Assembly: GCA_007922195.1 (NCBI GenBank)
Contig: ML682028.1
Coordinates: 17,141,053 to 17,205,052 of the forward strand
Source: Podocnemis expansa
Lineage: Eukaryota; Chordata; Testudines; Podocnemididae
Reading direction: 5' to 3'
Length of the DNA: 64,000 nt
In this document: positions 48,937 through 58,931 of the stretch, in pieces
Layout of the letters: the number at the start of each line of letters is the position of its first letter
Numbering within the stretch: position 1 is the stretch's first letter
Made by a program: the position numbers and the translations under genes
The notes under the pieces: generated by a model
Told to the model about the DNA's origin: nothing
Seen by the model: only the letters and a program-made list of their open reading frames with translations
Database searches by the model: none

Positions 48937-49165
48937 TTTTTAAAACCTGTTTTATTGATTCTCGGCTTATGATGATGGATATTGCTGGTGCCAGCTTGTC
49001 CTTTCTCACGGTTAGTTTCACACACACCCCATGTTGTGATGTCCACGTGTTTTCTGCTGAATGTAGAGCAGTGGGTGCTCAGCTAGGGCTACGTGCATGC
49101 ACAGGTTTTCCAGGCGATGATGCCTCAACCCATCTAGATACTTGTCTCCTTTCACAACAGGCCAC

Positions 49166-49256
49166 ACAGATCTCCCATGAAAGATCATGCAAAAAATAAA
49201 TCTGTTAAACTGCCACACTATTTCCTTCTCCTTCTCCAACTCCTTGTTGTTTTTTT
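49166..49256. mobile_element. Inverted-arm repeat family, partial right arm, copy 10
   Basis: Contains CCCATGAAAGATCATGC, AATAAATCTGTTAAACTGCC and ends in CTCCTTGTTGTTTTTTT. Only one arm with an incomplete hammerhead is present, about 230 bp after copy 9. Confidence 0.65.
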
Positions 49257-49549
49257 AGCACTAAGAAAGTCGGTGCCAACTCAAAAGAGAGCCCTGTGGT
49301 CCTTTCAGAGATAACACATTTATCCATCCCATAAAATGCTGGGGGTAAAACTTCGTACAAGCAAGGAGTATTGGCTTACACTGCTCTGTCAGGGCAGTAT
49401 TTGTACTCCACTTGCTGTATTTGATAACAGGTTACAAAGAAAGTCAGACCTTTTCAGGACCAGCCTGCTGGGCCCCTTGGTCTTTTGAATTTTTTTGGTT
49501 GGTTGGTTTTGCTAAGCGTTTTATAAGGGAGATGAAAACGGGGGGTTCA

Positions 49550-49872
49550 GCAGCCAGACCAGCCCGACAGGGCGCCCCCAGGCTGAAGGGCCCCTGCTTT
49601 AGTCTCCCTAGCTGCGCCTGCCCCGCACGGGCGGCCTGTGCAGCGCCTAGCACCGCGCGCCGGCACAGCTGGAGCCAGGCCCCGCCATTGGCTGGGGGCC
49701 GCCCGCCCGCGCCAGCTTCCAGCCAATCCCCAGCCGCCCGCGCGCGGCCGCCCGCGCCTCCGGCTGAGGAGGTTTGTCCGCTCGCGGCCGCCGTATCCCG
49801 GCAGACACGTGGGGCCGCCGGCTGGTGGGGGATGGGGGGAGCCCCGGGGGAGAGGGGCCTAGGCTGGGGGGG
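49550..49872 (+). promoter_or_regulatory. MTHFSD: CpG island, probable MTHFSD promoter
   Basis: Dense CpG sequence with ATTGG (an inverted CCAAT) at 49687-49691, CCAAT at 49733-49737 and many GGGGCC/CCGCCC words, about 0.9 kb before the first recognisable MTHFSD exon. The long open frames here on both strands reflect GC content. The first coding exon should lie in or just after this island but could not be fixed. Confidence 0.65.
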
Positions 49873-49875
49873 GCC

Positions 49876-50186
49876 GGGACAGTGGCCCCGGGGAGAGGTG
49901 ACATGAGGGGGGACAGTGGCCCCGGGGAGAGGTGACATGAGGGGGGACAGTGGCCCCAGGGAGAGGTGAGGTGGGGGGGGACAGTGGCCCCGGGGAGAGG
50001 TGAGGTGGGGGGGACAGTGGCCCCGGGGAGAGGTGAGGTGGGGGGACAAGTGGTCCCAGGGAGAGGTGGGGTGAGGTGGAGGGGACAGTGACCCCAGGGA
50101 GGAGCCAGTGGCCGTGGGGAGAGGTCAGGTGACAGTGGCCCTGGAGCAAAGTCAGGTGGGAGGGACAGTGGCCCCAAGGAGGGACA
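49876..50186. repeat. GC-rich minisatellite of about 35-bp units
   Basis: About nine units built on GGACAGTGGCCCCGGGGAGA, each followed by a GGTGAGGT- or GGTGACAT-type tail, with divergence rising to the right. Most units contain AG|GTGAGG or AG|GTGACA, the vertebrate splice-donor consensus, on the MTHFSD sense strand. The tract sits between the promoter island and the first recognisable exon. Confidence 0.85.
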
Positions 50187-50725
50187 GAAGAATTCGTCCA
50201 GAGGGGCTGAGGGGTTTAAATAAGAAAAGGGTGCTTCTATGTCAGGAGTCTGCAACCTGTGGGTCCCAAGCCACGTGTGGCTCTTGGGCAGCCCCTTTGT
50301 GGTTCTGCCCCCACCAGGAGTTGCAGCTGTTCTGGCTCTCCAAACACTTGGCTGTTTAAGGAATTTTTAAAAATGGCTTTTTTTAAATTTTTGGTTTGCC
50401 AAGCAGTGCTCTATATGGAAAAGAAGGGGAGCAGGGGGGGCTTGTGGTCTTCTCTCCAGATTGATGAGGGAGGGCAGATCGAGGGGTGGAAAGCTTTTCG
50501 GCACCCTAATATATAAAGCAGCTGAGCGATCTTCTTTCCCAGTGGCAGTGGTGAAGCAGTTGAGTTCCTCAAGGACCATTCGCACAGCAGCTGTCCAGCA
50601 TGTCCTCAACAGTCTGTTATGGTGAAAGTCTAACTTTTTATTCCATTGTCCTGGCACTTTGCATTGTTTTATATGATGTCATTGATTCCATCACCTTTAT
50701 TCTCCTCCTTATTGCTTCTTGTAAG

Positions 50726-50829
50726 GTGTCTCCAAATGGGCTATCCGGGAGAAGATCTGGGATTACATGGAAGCAAATAACCTGGCTGATTTCCCAAGAC
50801 CAGTGCATCACCGGATCCCCAATTTCAAG
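50726..50829 (+). CDS. MTHFSD: MTHFSD exon 2
   Basis: Acceptor AG at 50724-50725, donor GT at 50830. The first two bases complete a codon from exon 1, then 34 residues follow: [34 protein letters not shown]. This is the conserved N-terminus of MTHFSD. It ends in phase 0. Confidence 0.93.
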
Positions 50830-53800
50830 GTATTGCACTGACATGAGCAATATGCATGCCTGCCATATGCCAAACTAAATGATCTCTTGACTGGAAATCC
50901 AGGTCTTTTTTTTTTTTTAATGATACATTACATTTATGGAGGAAAAGCCACTGGGTCGAATCTTGTGTATATCTGAAAATGTTTGTCAATCATGTATCCT
51001 AGCTGTGCATGTAATGGTGAATAACTTTAGCAGATGAGATGGATTGCAGGGGGCAGGGTGGACATAAAGTAATTAGCAAATATATGTGGAGAATTTGAGA
51101 GGTGTATAGTTCATATTATATTACTTAGTGTTTAGGAGTAAGAGCTGGCTCTTGTATAGTACTTTCTTATCAGTAGATTTCAAAATGCTTTACAAAGTAG
51201 ATCAGTATTATCCCATTTTACAGATGGGGGAAGTGAAGCATAGAGACGACCTGCCCAAGGTCCTCTAGCAAGGCAGGAGCAGAGATAAGAATGGAATCCA
51301 GGTCCCTCGAGTCCCAGCCTTGTGATCTCTCCACTAGGCTGCACTGTCTATAACAGGGGTGGCCAAACTCGGGGAACTCAAGAGCCACACGAGCTGATTA
51401 TTAAACCTTTCTGAGCCACACTGAGGCGTACAACCATATACTTTTATCTCCTCCAAAATTACTAAGTTTAAAATTCATTGCACACTTTAATTTTATCATA
51501 AAAAGAGGGCAACTATTGATCCTACTAATGTCAGAGTCTAATAAATATTTAAGGTTGCCATGAAAACTAGAGCTACAGTAAAAATACTGCTTTCCCTCCA
51601 TCCTGGACCACACCCTACTTCTCCCCACCATGCTCGTCTGCTAGCCGCACTTTTCCTTTCAAGAGCTGCAGTTTGGCCACACTTGGTCTATAGTGTGCTG
51701 CTGAAATAAGGGTTGGTAAATGATCACAGCTGGTGAATGTAACTGTACAGTGGTAGCCAAGCAATTCTTTCTGTGTAGGCAAACTGCAGCCTTAACTGGG
51801 CAGTGGAAAAGGAGAAAAGGCAATTAATATTCCTATAGAACATCATTGCATGTCCCGCAGTAGTTTCCAAATGCACAAGGGCGTGAGATCACGGCCATTC
51901 TATCAGCTTGCCAGGTGACTTGTTCTGATGTGCAATTGTTCTCTGGGAGTGATGGTGTAGCACTGTGGCTGCTTCACGGGTGGGCGTATTGAGTAGCAGA
52001 AAGCTCTTTCCGTCTCCCTATGCACCTGCCCAGTGGATTTGGCCGTTAAGCATTAAGAGCCGTATAACAACTCTGGCTACAGTTCTGCACAGGAGGAGAA
52101 CTAAGAGTAATGATCCCCTGGGCTTCCTCGCATAGGCTATCAGTATTATGAGTAGCAGCATAAGAGGGAGAGCTGTTGCCACCAAACCACCGCTTCCTTT
52201 TCCAGACGGTTGGATGGAGATGAATGGGCAGGGGATGAACCTATCGAACCAGCCAGTGCAGTTGAGCTGGTGCAGAGGAGGAAGTAACTGTCCCAAGGAA
52301 AAGGCCTTCCAGCTGAAACAAGGAGACTGAGTCACTATTATGAGGGACCAGCATCTCTGGTGCTGCTGCTTGCTTGGATTTCAGACTGAGTGGTTATGTA
52401 TTCTGGAGCATCACTGGTTTAATGTGAAGTTCTTGGTCCGGAGGGTCAATTAGAAGTAACTTACTGTGTGATGGAAGGTGGGCCATGCCTTTCTCAGCTC
52501 TGGAAGGCTGTGAACAGCTTGGTGACATGCTGTTCTCTTATGACAACAGGGTGCGTCGCATGCCGCAGCTAGACTCCTGGCTTTACAGGAGTTCAAGTCT
52601 GCCAAGACCATTAAAGTAAACCCTGATGCTCCCCAGAAGACCGCTCGCTTTCTAACACTGGAAGTAAGTGAGTATTCTTTTCTCTTTTCCTTCTTATGCT
52701 GTTTTGTTGATGCAGGGGTCTCGCGAGGCTTGCCATGCGATCAGAGATCTCGAAGTGTTCTGCAGAACAAGTGAGGTCAAAGTGGACCCTGACAAACCAC
52801 TAGAAGGAGTTCGGCTGGTGACGTTGCAGGTAATCGAACCACCCCTGCAAGAGGGGGATGAAATCCCAAGTGCAGGAGATGACTGCTTGGTCCAAGGGTA
52901 CATGGTGTTTCTGTGGCACCTTGCATACGAGAGCTTTACAAATAAGCATTATTGCCACCTATGCAAATAGAGAAATTGAGGCACTCAGCAAGTCAGTGGC
53001 TATGTCAACACTATGGGCGTAAGTCGACTTAAGCAAAGCCCTGTCTGCACTTGGAGTTGTTTAAGTTGACTTAAGGGTTTGTTTAAGTCGACTTAATAAC
53101 TCCTGCCCCTAAGTCAACTTTAGGGGTTAAGTCAGCTTTATTAAGTCGACTTAACACAATGTGGATATTAAAGTTGACTTAGTGCAGTGTGGCCACGTAA
53201 GTTGACTTTATAAAGTCGACTTTATTAAGTTGATGTTAAATGGGTCCCCTGGGTTAAGTCAACTTTGTAAAGTCGACTTAATGCAGTGTAGACTCAGTAA
53301 GTCAACTTAATAAGGTCTACTCAGAGATGACTTTAAGTAGACTTTATTAAATCAACTTTATAAAGTTGACTTAGCTTTTATAGTGCAGACATAGCCAGTG
53401 GGAGAGCCTGGAACAGAACCTGGGACAAGCAGCCCTCTGCTCTCACCTCTGCATGCTTTCCTTCCTGCATATGCTATCTGGCATGGGACACCTCTCTCAA
53501 CAGAATGAAAGTATTCACATAGCTCTATGTCTTCATGTTACAGCTACTACGATAGCTGTGGATTAAAAATACCTCTCAGAGCCATATGGTATTATGTCAT
53601 GTCATGATACAAACTTGCAAAAGCCTAAAAAGCTAAATTAGATTGAATAGCAGCCATAACTTTAATGGAATGTCTTTTAGTGCTCCCTGTTTCACATGGT
53701 TGTCTGTGATGGAAACTGCATTTTTCCACTGTTGTTGCAGAGAATGATTCTATAATTAGATTGGCTCATCTAATGTCTTGTCTGTCTTTTAAATCAATAA

Positions 53801-56800
53801 TCTCAGATTTCATTGTCTTGCTTATTGGAGAAGGTTGATATCTCAGTATGTAATGCTTGGTCCTGCCATATAAGTGCAGGGCCCTGGCCTTCCAGTCCCG
53901 TGATTTGCTGAAATAAATAATTCTGAGGTGGTGGCTTTTGTGTTTTTGCCTGAGGAGCATCAGTCTTTGTGTTCAAACATGTGGCAGTGAAGGATTCTTT
54001 TTCTGTGTATTTAGAGAAAAATAAGTTTTTCCCCTAAAATTCTGACTTGTAACTGGCTTCTTCTGTGTCACAGGCAAGGAAAACTTTATTGGTTCCAACA
54101 CCACGTCTGAGAACTGGGCTTTTTAATAAGATTATGCCACCACCAGGAGCAACTAAAGAGATCCTGAGAATATGTGCAACCTCCCAAGTAGGTATCAGAA
54201 GTAAGGCAAGCTAATTTGGAAGAGAAGAGGAGTGGTCTTGTAGCTGAGATGCTAGAGTGGGGCTACAGATATATACCTTAGATAGCCTAGGACAAACCGT
54301 GTCATTTTGGCATGCCTTAGCTCCTTATCTGCAAGAACAGGGATGACATTTCATTTATGGTTTTGGTCTATAGCAGGCGTGGCCAAAATGTGGTTCAGGG
54401 GCCATATGTGGCTCTTGAATGAAAAAGCATGGCTCGCGGAAGAACGTCAGCAAATCAGTTTAGTAGGTAAAAGTATATGGCTATATGCCTCAGTGCGGCT
54501 CTTGAAGGTTTAATAATCAACTTGTGTGGCTCTTGAGTTCCATAAGTTTGACCACCCCAGCCTATAGCAGGGCTCTCAAACTCAAATCACCATGAGGGCC
54601 ATACGAGGACTAGCAGAGGGCCGCATGAGGGTTAATACAGTAGACTGAGGGCGTCACCACTAAAACCTTTCCATACAATGGTATTACAAATATCAGTAAC
54701 TATTGCATCATTGTGGGCTGCAGGAAATAGCTTTAGGGGCTGCACGTAGCCCATGGGCCACATGTTTGAGACCCCTGGTCTATAGATTGTCAGTTGGCCA
54801 GTGGTGAATTAGCTCTGGCTAGATAAAAGTGTAACTAGCACAATGGGGCTCCTATCCCCAGACACTGTGATAACACCAATAATAAGAGAAAAAAAGAACC
54901 AAAATTTGTTGCTGAGATTCAGAAAAGCATTGTTGACGTTTTTAACCACGTTACTTTTCACTTTCATACACCCCCAGTTTAGGCGTGGAACATAACACGC
55001 AGAAGGCTAGATCCACAGTAATGCAAGCCTAACCAGAAGCAGGAAGCTTCAGTCCTGTTGCCCGGTATCTGGTGCTCATAGGATTTTGGCTCTTGCTTTA
55101 CCTACTCAAAAAGCATAGATAAGCTTGAAATATGCATCAGCCTTTTGCATATTCTCCTGAAGCAGAAAATTATTTCAAGATGCACTGTTATTTTACTCTT
55201 TGTTTTGGGTTTTCAGTATTTTTTTTAAACTAAAATTGAAGTGGTGCCTTCTTATCTGTTTTCAATAGCTTTATTTACCTAAATCTCTCTTGACAGTTGT
55301 ATTTACACACCTAGAAACCCATGTTGTTTCTACCTTCTTTTGCACAGTCAAATTTTTGTGCTTTGAAAACTAGAGGGGAGAGTATTTAATGTTTTTTAAC
55401 TTGTTGCTTAATTTAGGTAATAAAATAAATGGTGATTCATATTTTTACCCTCTTGACTCTAAGGGAACGAACAAAAAGCAACCGAATTAAATTTTTGTCA
55501 GAGTTGAGGTGTGGGAAAAGCCAATTCCGAATGCATCATTTTTGTTGTAAAGTGGTAATTTGGTGCCCCCTAGTGTAAAAATGTCACGTTCTATAGCTGA
55601 GTGAGTGTGCCACAGAATCCTGCATTTTTTTATCTATTTTTAGTATTTAAAATAAAACTACAGCATTTTTCAGTTAATTGGTCAGTCACAGCGGGGAAGG
55701 AGAGGAGGAAAGAGTGGAATTTATAGCTCAGTCCAAACACAATTCCTACATAAAATTTGAGGACTAAAAAATGTGAAACTCCAAAGTGACCTTCTCTACT
55801 AAGACGTCTGTTAAGATTATTAGTTTAATAAACTGTTAAAAGTTGGAAATGAGGCAATGTGTCATTCCAAGGATAACCTTTCCTTTCTCTGCTGCCAGGT
55901 CTCATATCAGACCCATGATCTCGTTATCACTGTAATGCTATTTTTCATTCAGACCTGCATTAGTGAATAAAGTTGTAATGGTCGTTGTGCACCTTGCATT
56001 CACGAAGTTCTGTGCAAACAGTCCGCAACTCTCTGCTGGGAAATAGAAAAGTAAATATTAAGCTGTCCATTTTACAGATGGAGAAACTCAGCCACAAAGA
56101 GCTGGTCTTCACTGGCCTTATTTTATTCTAGGCTGGCAATGTTTGTTTGGTCCTTTTATTGTGGGTATCAGCATATTGTAAAGAAAAAAGGTTTGTCACC
56201 TGGATCAGATGTGTGAGATGTGTTCGTTTCATCCTTCACAAAGATGAATCACCTTGAGTGAAGTGAAAGAAGGGAAACCCCCACTCTTTGCGTGTCTTCC
56301 ATTTTTGGATGCCCAGGTTGAGACATCCTGGATTTGTTTTTGGTTTTTTTTAAGAGGCACTGAGTATGCACAGCTTCACAAACCTGTCTTGAAAGTATGC
56401 TATAGAGAGGGAATGTGGGATGGGAGATGTTAATTACGTTTAGCAATAAATATCAGTCCCCGTACCCTAGTCTCTGAAGTAGAAGGACTTGGTTCAGGAA
56501 TCTCATATTGACACTGTTGCATCAGAGATAATGCAGACATCAAAATGATATGAGGAAAGAAAGTTGAGATGAAAGTGCGAGTCATAAGTGATGTGTAGAG
56601 AAAGATTGTTGAGTGGCTAATGAACAAGACAGGTAGCCAGGTGATCCACGTTCTACCTTTGGCTCTGCTACAGACCAGCTTCTTGTATCACATTGGAGAA
56701 ATAGCTTAGCATTTGTCTGTACAGGAAAGGTGATCCAGAAAAAGGCACTTTCCTATTTCACAGAAGTATGGGGAGGATTAATTTGTTAACTTCTAAAGCA

Positions 56801-58931
56801 CTTGGCAATCATTCTGTGACTGCAGCTATGCATTAGTGTTAAGTACCAGGATTTTCAAAAATAGGGGCCTGAAATTAGGTTTCAAATACTAATTTAGGCT
56901 GCTGACTAAGTAGTTAGGTTTTCAAAAGTGCTGAATAGGCACCGCTTCAAGTGAAGTGTATCAAAAATGTCAGCGTTTTAGCAGAAAATGTATTCCACAG
57001 TTCTAACTTGCTAAATTTTTGAAGAATAACTTTCCATACCTCTGACATCTGGCTGTATGTAAGAAGGGACATAGCAGAGCAAGCTTGCTTGCTTGTTGGT
57101 TTGGGCAAAAGAGGCTTGATTTATTATGTCTCCCAGAATTGGAGTAAAACACTGCTTGCATCCTAAAAATTGTGTTTCTCTTCTTAGGGGGTAAAGGTTT
57201 ACAGTGTGCCTATAGGTCTGGATGCGAAAGTCCAAGTGGATCTGGTTGTTGTAGGATCAGTGGCTGTTTCTGAAAAAGGTAGGGGTAAAGGCTGCTAGGT
57301 ACACTAGAGGGGGGAGGCAGCTAGAGGGATTTAAATTTCTCTGCCTTATGTTCAAGGGTAATTCTTTTCCACCTGTGGCACTGGAGTGAAACCAGTGACT
57401 CCTGGAGGCTAAATTAGAGATGTCACTGTAATTCTTCCCCTTTGCTGGGAGTAGAAATGCAGCATATTGGCTGGGGTGCGTGAGGATGCGAGCGCACGCG
57501 TGCATGCACAAAACATAACCGCTGCCTTCAGTAGGGTTCTTCTGGGATGCACTGAGTGGTCATGAGGGTAGATCTTCCCAGCCTGTAGAGGTGGTCCCTC
57601 CGAGACAAAGCAGGGGGCTTTTTGGTGGGTGAGGGGTAGGGATGGGGGAGGAAATAACACATAGGACTTGCACTGCCAGTTCTCTCTCTGTTTGGGGGAT
57701 GACCTCATTCCGGCAGCTGTCAGTGCAAAACCTTCCATCAGCATTATGTACGCTGTTTGGGGAGGAGGGGAAAAAAACGGATTTTTCTCTTTCTGAAGCC
57801 TAATCTTTCTTCTTCATATTTGGGTCAACCCATGCCTACTCCTGAACCCATCCTGGTGTAGATTGGCACACACAACACCACTCTGTGCTTGGTTCATGTT
57901 CCAGACTTCTGTTGCCTTTTTACAAGCATGCTTTTACCATCTCTTGCACTCTGCTGCCCTCAAGTGTTAACTTTCTCTCTCTCTCCTTTGTACATTGTAG
58001 GTTGGAGAATTGGGAAAGGGGAAGGTTTTGCAGATATGGAATATGCAATGATGGTGTCAATGGGGGCAGTCAGAGAGGACACCCCAGTAGTTACTATTGT
58101 GCATGACTGCCAGGTAAGCTGGAAAACCCACTATCAGAGCATGTCTCTGTAACCATTTATTACAGGAGCACATTATACGGTTACAGATAGAACTGGATAG
58201 AATATTTTGAATGAATAGCTTATTTGTCCAAAAATGCAGTTTCAGGGCAATCTGAATTTTCAAATCATTTCAGTCAAGTTCAGCTGAATAAAAAATGAAG
58301 TGGAGGCAAGGAGTCAGTCAGTCAACCATCTCCATTAACATTTGCAAAATGAGACATTTCAACCCAACACCTTGTTTCAGAAATCAAACTAGATGCCTTA
58401 ATTTTTTTAAAAGGGATAGGGGTGTAAAAAGAACCTACAAACAAAGCAAAAAAAAATTTTTTTTTGGTTTGACTGAAACAATATTTCTTCAGTTTCTAAT
58501 TTTGTTGAAGAAAATCCAAAAAAAAATCAGCTTTAGGTCGACCCTAAACAAATTTTTTAGTTCAGCCACTGAACTCAAAAATCAAGTATTTACTGCCTTC
58601 TAGTTGCAATAGGTAATTAGCTGCACAGCAGTGCTGATTTTGCCTAGATGTGGATTGTTTCAATTTAATTTGCTTAGTTCGTCCTCTGAAGTGAGATACT
58701 TTTGGTATCTGGGAAGCTCTGTGGAGTGATACTTTCCAAGTCAAGTCATAGTACTGGTGGGTTTATTTCAATTACTTGCCAAATTTCTCTTCCTTCTGAT
58801 TATAGGTGGTCGACTTTGCAGAAGAGTTGCTTGATGACCATGATCTAACTGTGGATTACATCCTTACTCCAACAAGGACTATAAAAACAGGCTGCAAACG
58901 ACCAAAGCCACACGGAATAATGTGGCATAAG
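50726..58931 (+). CDS. MTHFSD: MTHFSD (methenyltetrahydrofolate synthetase domain protein), partial, multi-exon
   Basis: Coding exons at 50726-50829, 52550-52663 or 52716-52829 (alternatives), 54074-54187, 57188-57278, 58001-58113 and 58806-58931 join in frame with GT-AG introns and encode about 220 residues. The product matches the N-terminal 5-formyltetrahydrofolate cyclo-ligase-like domain of MTHFSD ([88 protein letters not shown]). In mammals MTHFSD also has a C-terminal RRM and is reported as an RNA-binding, stress-granule-associated protein; no RRM exon was found before the window ends. The first exon (initiator methionine) is not firmly located. It lies opposite in orientation to the FOX genes, as in other amniotes. 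Confidence 0.93.
50860..52549. other. MTHFSD: MTHFSD intron 2 with SINE and MITE
   Basis: About 51180-51350 is a MIR-like SINE (TTTTACAGATGGGGGAAGTG, CTGCCCAAGGTCCTCTAGC). The hAT-type MITE at 51354-51685 follows directly. A poly(T) tract is near 50908-50919. About 52018-52335 carries a hydrophobic open frame on the minus strand that is not identified. The 3' end of the intron approaches exon 3a with TGACAACAG. Confidence 0.6.
51354..51685. mobile_element. hAT-type MITE (GGGGTGGCCAAACT ends)
   Basis: Begins CAGGGGTGGCCAAACT and ends AGTTTGGCCACACTTG, the inverted form. It is flanked by GTCTATAA (51346-51353) and GTCTATAG (51686-51693), an 8-bp target duplication with one mismatch. No transposase frame. 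Confidence 0.82.
52550..52663 (+). CDS. MTHFSD: MTHFSD alternative exon 3a
   Basis: Acceptor AG at 52548-52549, donor GTAAGT at 52664. Phase 0 at both ends, 114 nt, 38 residues starting [20 protein letters not shown]. It resembles the ancestral form found in MTHFS-domain proteins outside vertebrates (KVNPDAPQ, then an arginine and TLE). It aligns with exon 3b at 12 of 38 residues without gaps, so the two arose by tandem exon duplication. Confidence 0.9.
52716..52829 (+). CDS. MTHFSD: MTHFSD alternative exon 3b
   Basis: Acceptor AG at 52714-52715, donor GTAATC at 52830. Phase 0 at both ends, 114 nt, 38 residues starting [20 protein letters not shown] and including [12 protein letters not shown], the form seen in canonical mammalian MTHFSD. 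The intron separating it from exon 3a would be only 52 nt, too short for normal vertebrate splicing. Confidence 0.92.
52999..53395. mobile_element. Foldback MITE packed with AAGTYRACTT palindromes
   Basis: The 397-bp element is bounded by CAGTG at 52994-52998 and 53396-53400, with ends GCTATGTC and GACATAGC that are perfect inverted repeats. Inside are about a dozen AAGTYRACTT palindromes (several are AAGTCGACTT with a SalI core) and repeated GTGCAG/GTGTAGAC words. It splits a MIR-like SINE whose left part is about 52935-52998 and right part about 53396-53460. No open frame. It lies in the intron after MTHFSD exon 3b. Confidence 0.85.
54074..54187 (+). CDS. MTHFSD: MTHFSD exon 4
   Basis: Acceptor CACAG ending at 54073, donor GTAGGT at 54188. 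Phase 0 at both ends, 114 nt, 38 residues: [20 protein letters not shown] then [18 protein letters not shown]. The LLVPTPRLR stretch is a core motif of the MTHFS domain family. Confidence 0.94.
54374..54559. mobile_element. hAT-type MITE, first of a tandem pair
   Basis: Starts CAGGCGTGGCCAAAATGTGG and ends GTTTGACCACCCCA. It is preceded by GTCTATAG (54366-54373) and followed by GCCTATAG (54560-54567), an 8-bp duplication with one mismatch. It shares GTGTGGCTCTTGAG phrases with the element at 51354-51685 in reverse orientation. Confidence 0.78.
54568..54777. mobile_element. hAT-type MITE, second of a tandem pair
   Basis: Starts CAGGGCTCTCAAACTCAAAT and ends GTTTGAGACCCCTG. Its left flank is the GCCTATAG that also closes the first element, and its right flank is GTCTATAG (54778-54785). 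Two different hAT-type MITEs therefore share one target. Confidence 0.8.
54786..57187. other. MTHFSD: MTHFSD intron 4, mostly unremarkable
   Basis: No further exon or clear transposon is seen. About 56840-56950 shows the GGTTTTCAAAAGTGCTGAAT phrase of the common repeat noted at the left edge. Otherwise nothing is recognised. Confidence 0.4.
57188..57278 (+). CDS. MTHFSD: MTHFSD exon 5
   Basis: Acceptor TTCTTAG ending at 57187, donor GTAGGG at 57279. 91 nt in phase 0, ending in phase 1, encoding [20 protein letters not shown] then [10 protein letters not shown] and the first base of a glycine. The [11 protein letters not shown] strand is a hallmark of the domain. Confidence 0.94.
57279..58000. 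other. MTHFSD: MTHFSD intron 5
   Basis: 722-nt intron with a CT-rich tract before the acceptor (about 57970-57990). The minus-strand frames at 57257-57744 show no domain. Confidence 0.6.
58001..58113 (+). CDS. MTHFSD: MTHFSD exon 6
   Basis: Acceptor ATTGTAG ending at 58000, donor GTAAGC at 58114. 113 nt; the first two bases finish the glycine begun in exon 5, then [20 protein letters not shown] and [31 protein letters not shown] matches the nucleotide-binding loop of cyclo-ligase-like proteins. Confidence 0.95.
58114..58805. other. MTHFSD: MTHFSD intron 6
   Basis: 692-nt AT-rich intron with A and T runs near 58449-58465. No repeat or gene is recognised. Confidence 0.55.
58806..58931 (+). 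CDS. MTHFSD: MTHFSD exon 7, last exon seen
   Basis: Acceptor TTATAG ending at 58805, donor GTAGGT at 58932. 126 nt, phase 0 at both ends, 42 residues: [40 protein letters not shown] and HK. The donor shows that more exons follow; the linker and RRM exons are not found before 64000. Confidence 0.94.

Noticed and set aside
49444..50255. Minus-strand frames with repeating HLTSPRGHCPP-type peptide over the minisatellite
   Set aside because: The periodic protein follows directly from the 35-bp DNA repeat and is read in three frames alike, so the repeat and not selection makes it open.
52018..52335. 105-residue minus-strand frame with a strong hydrophobic segment ([19 protein letters not shown])
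   Set aside because: It looks loosely like a membrane segment of an old retroviral envelope or a small membrane protein. No neighbouring retroviral features, LTRs or splice context are seen inside this MTHFSD intron, so it is not called.
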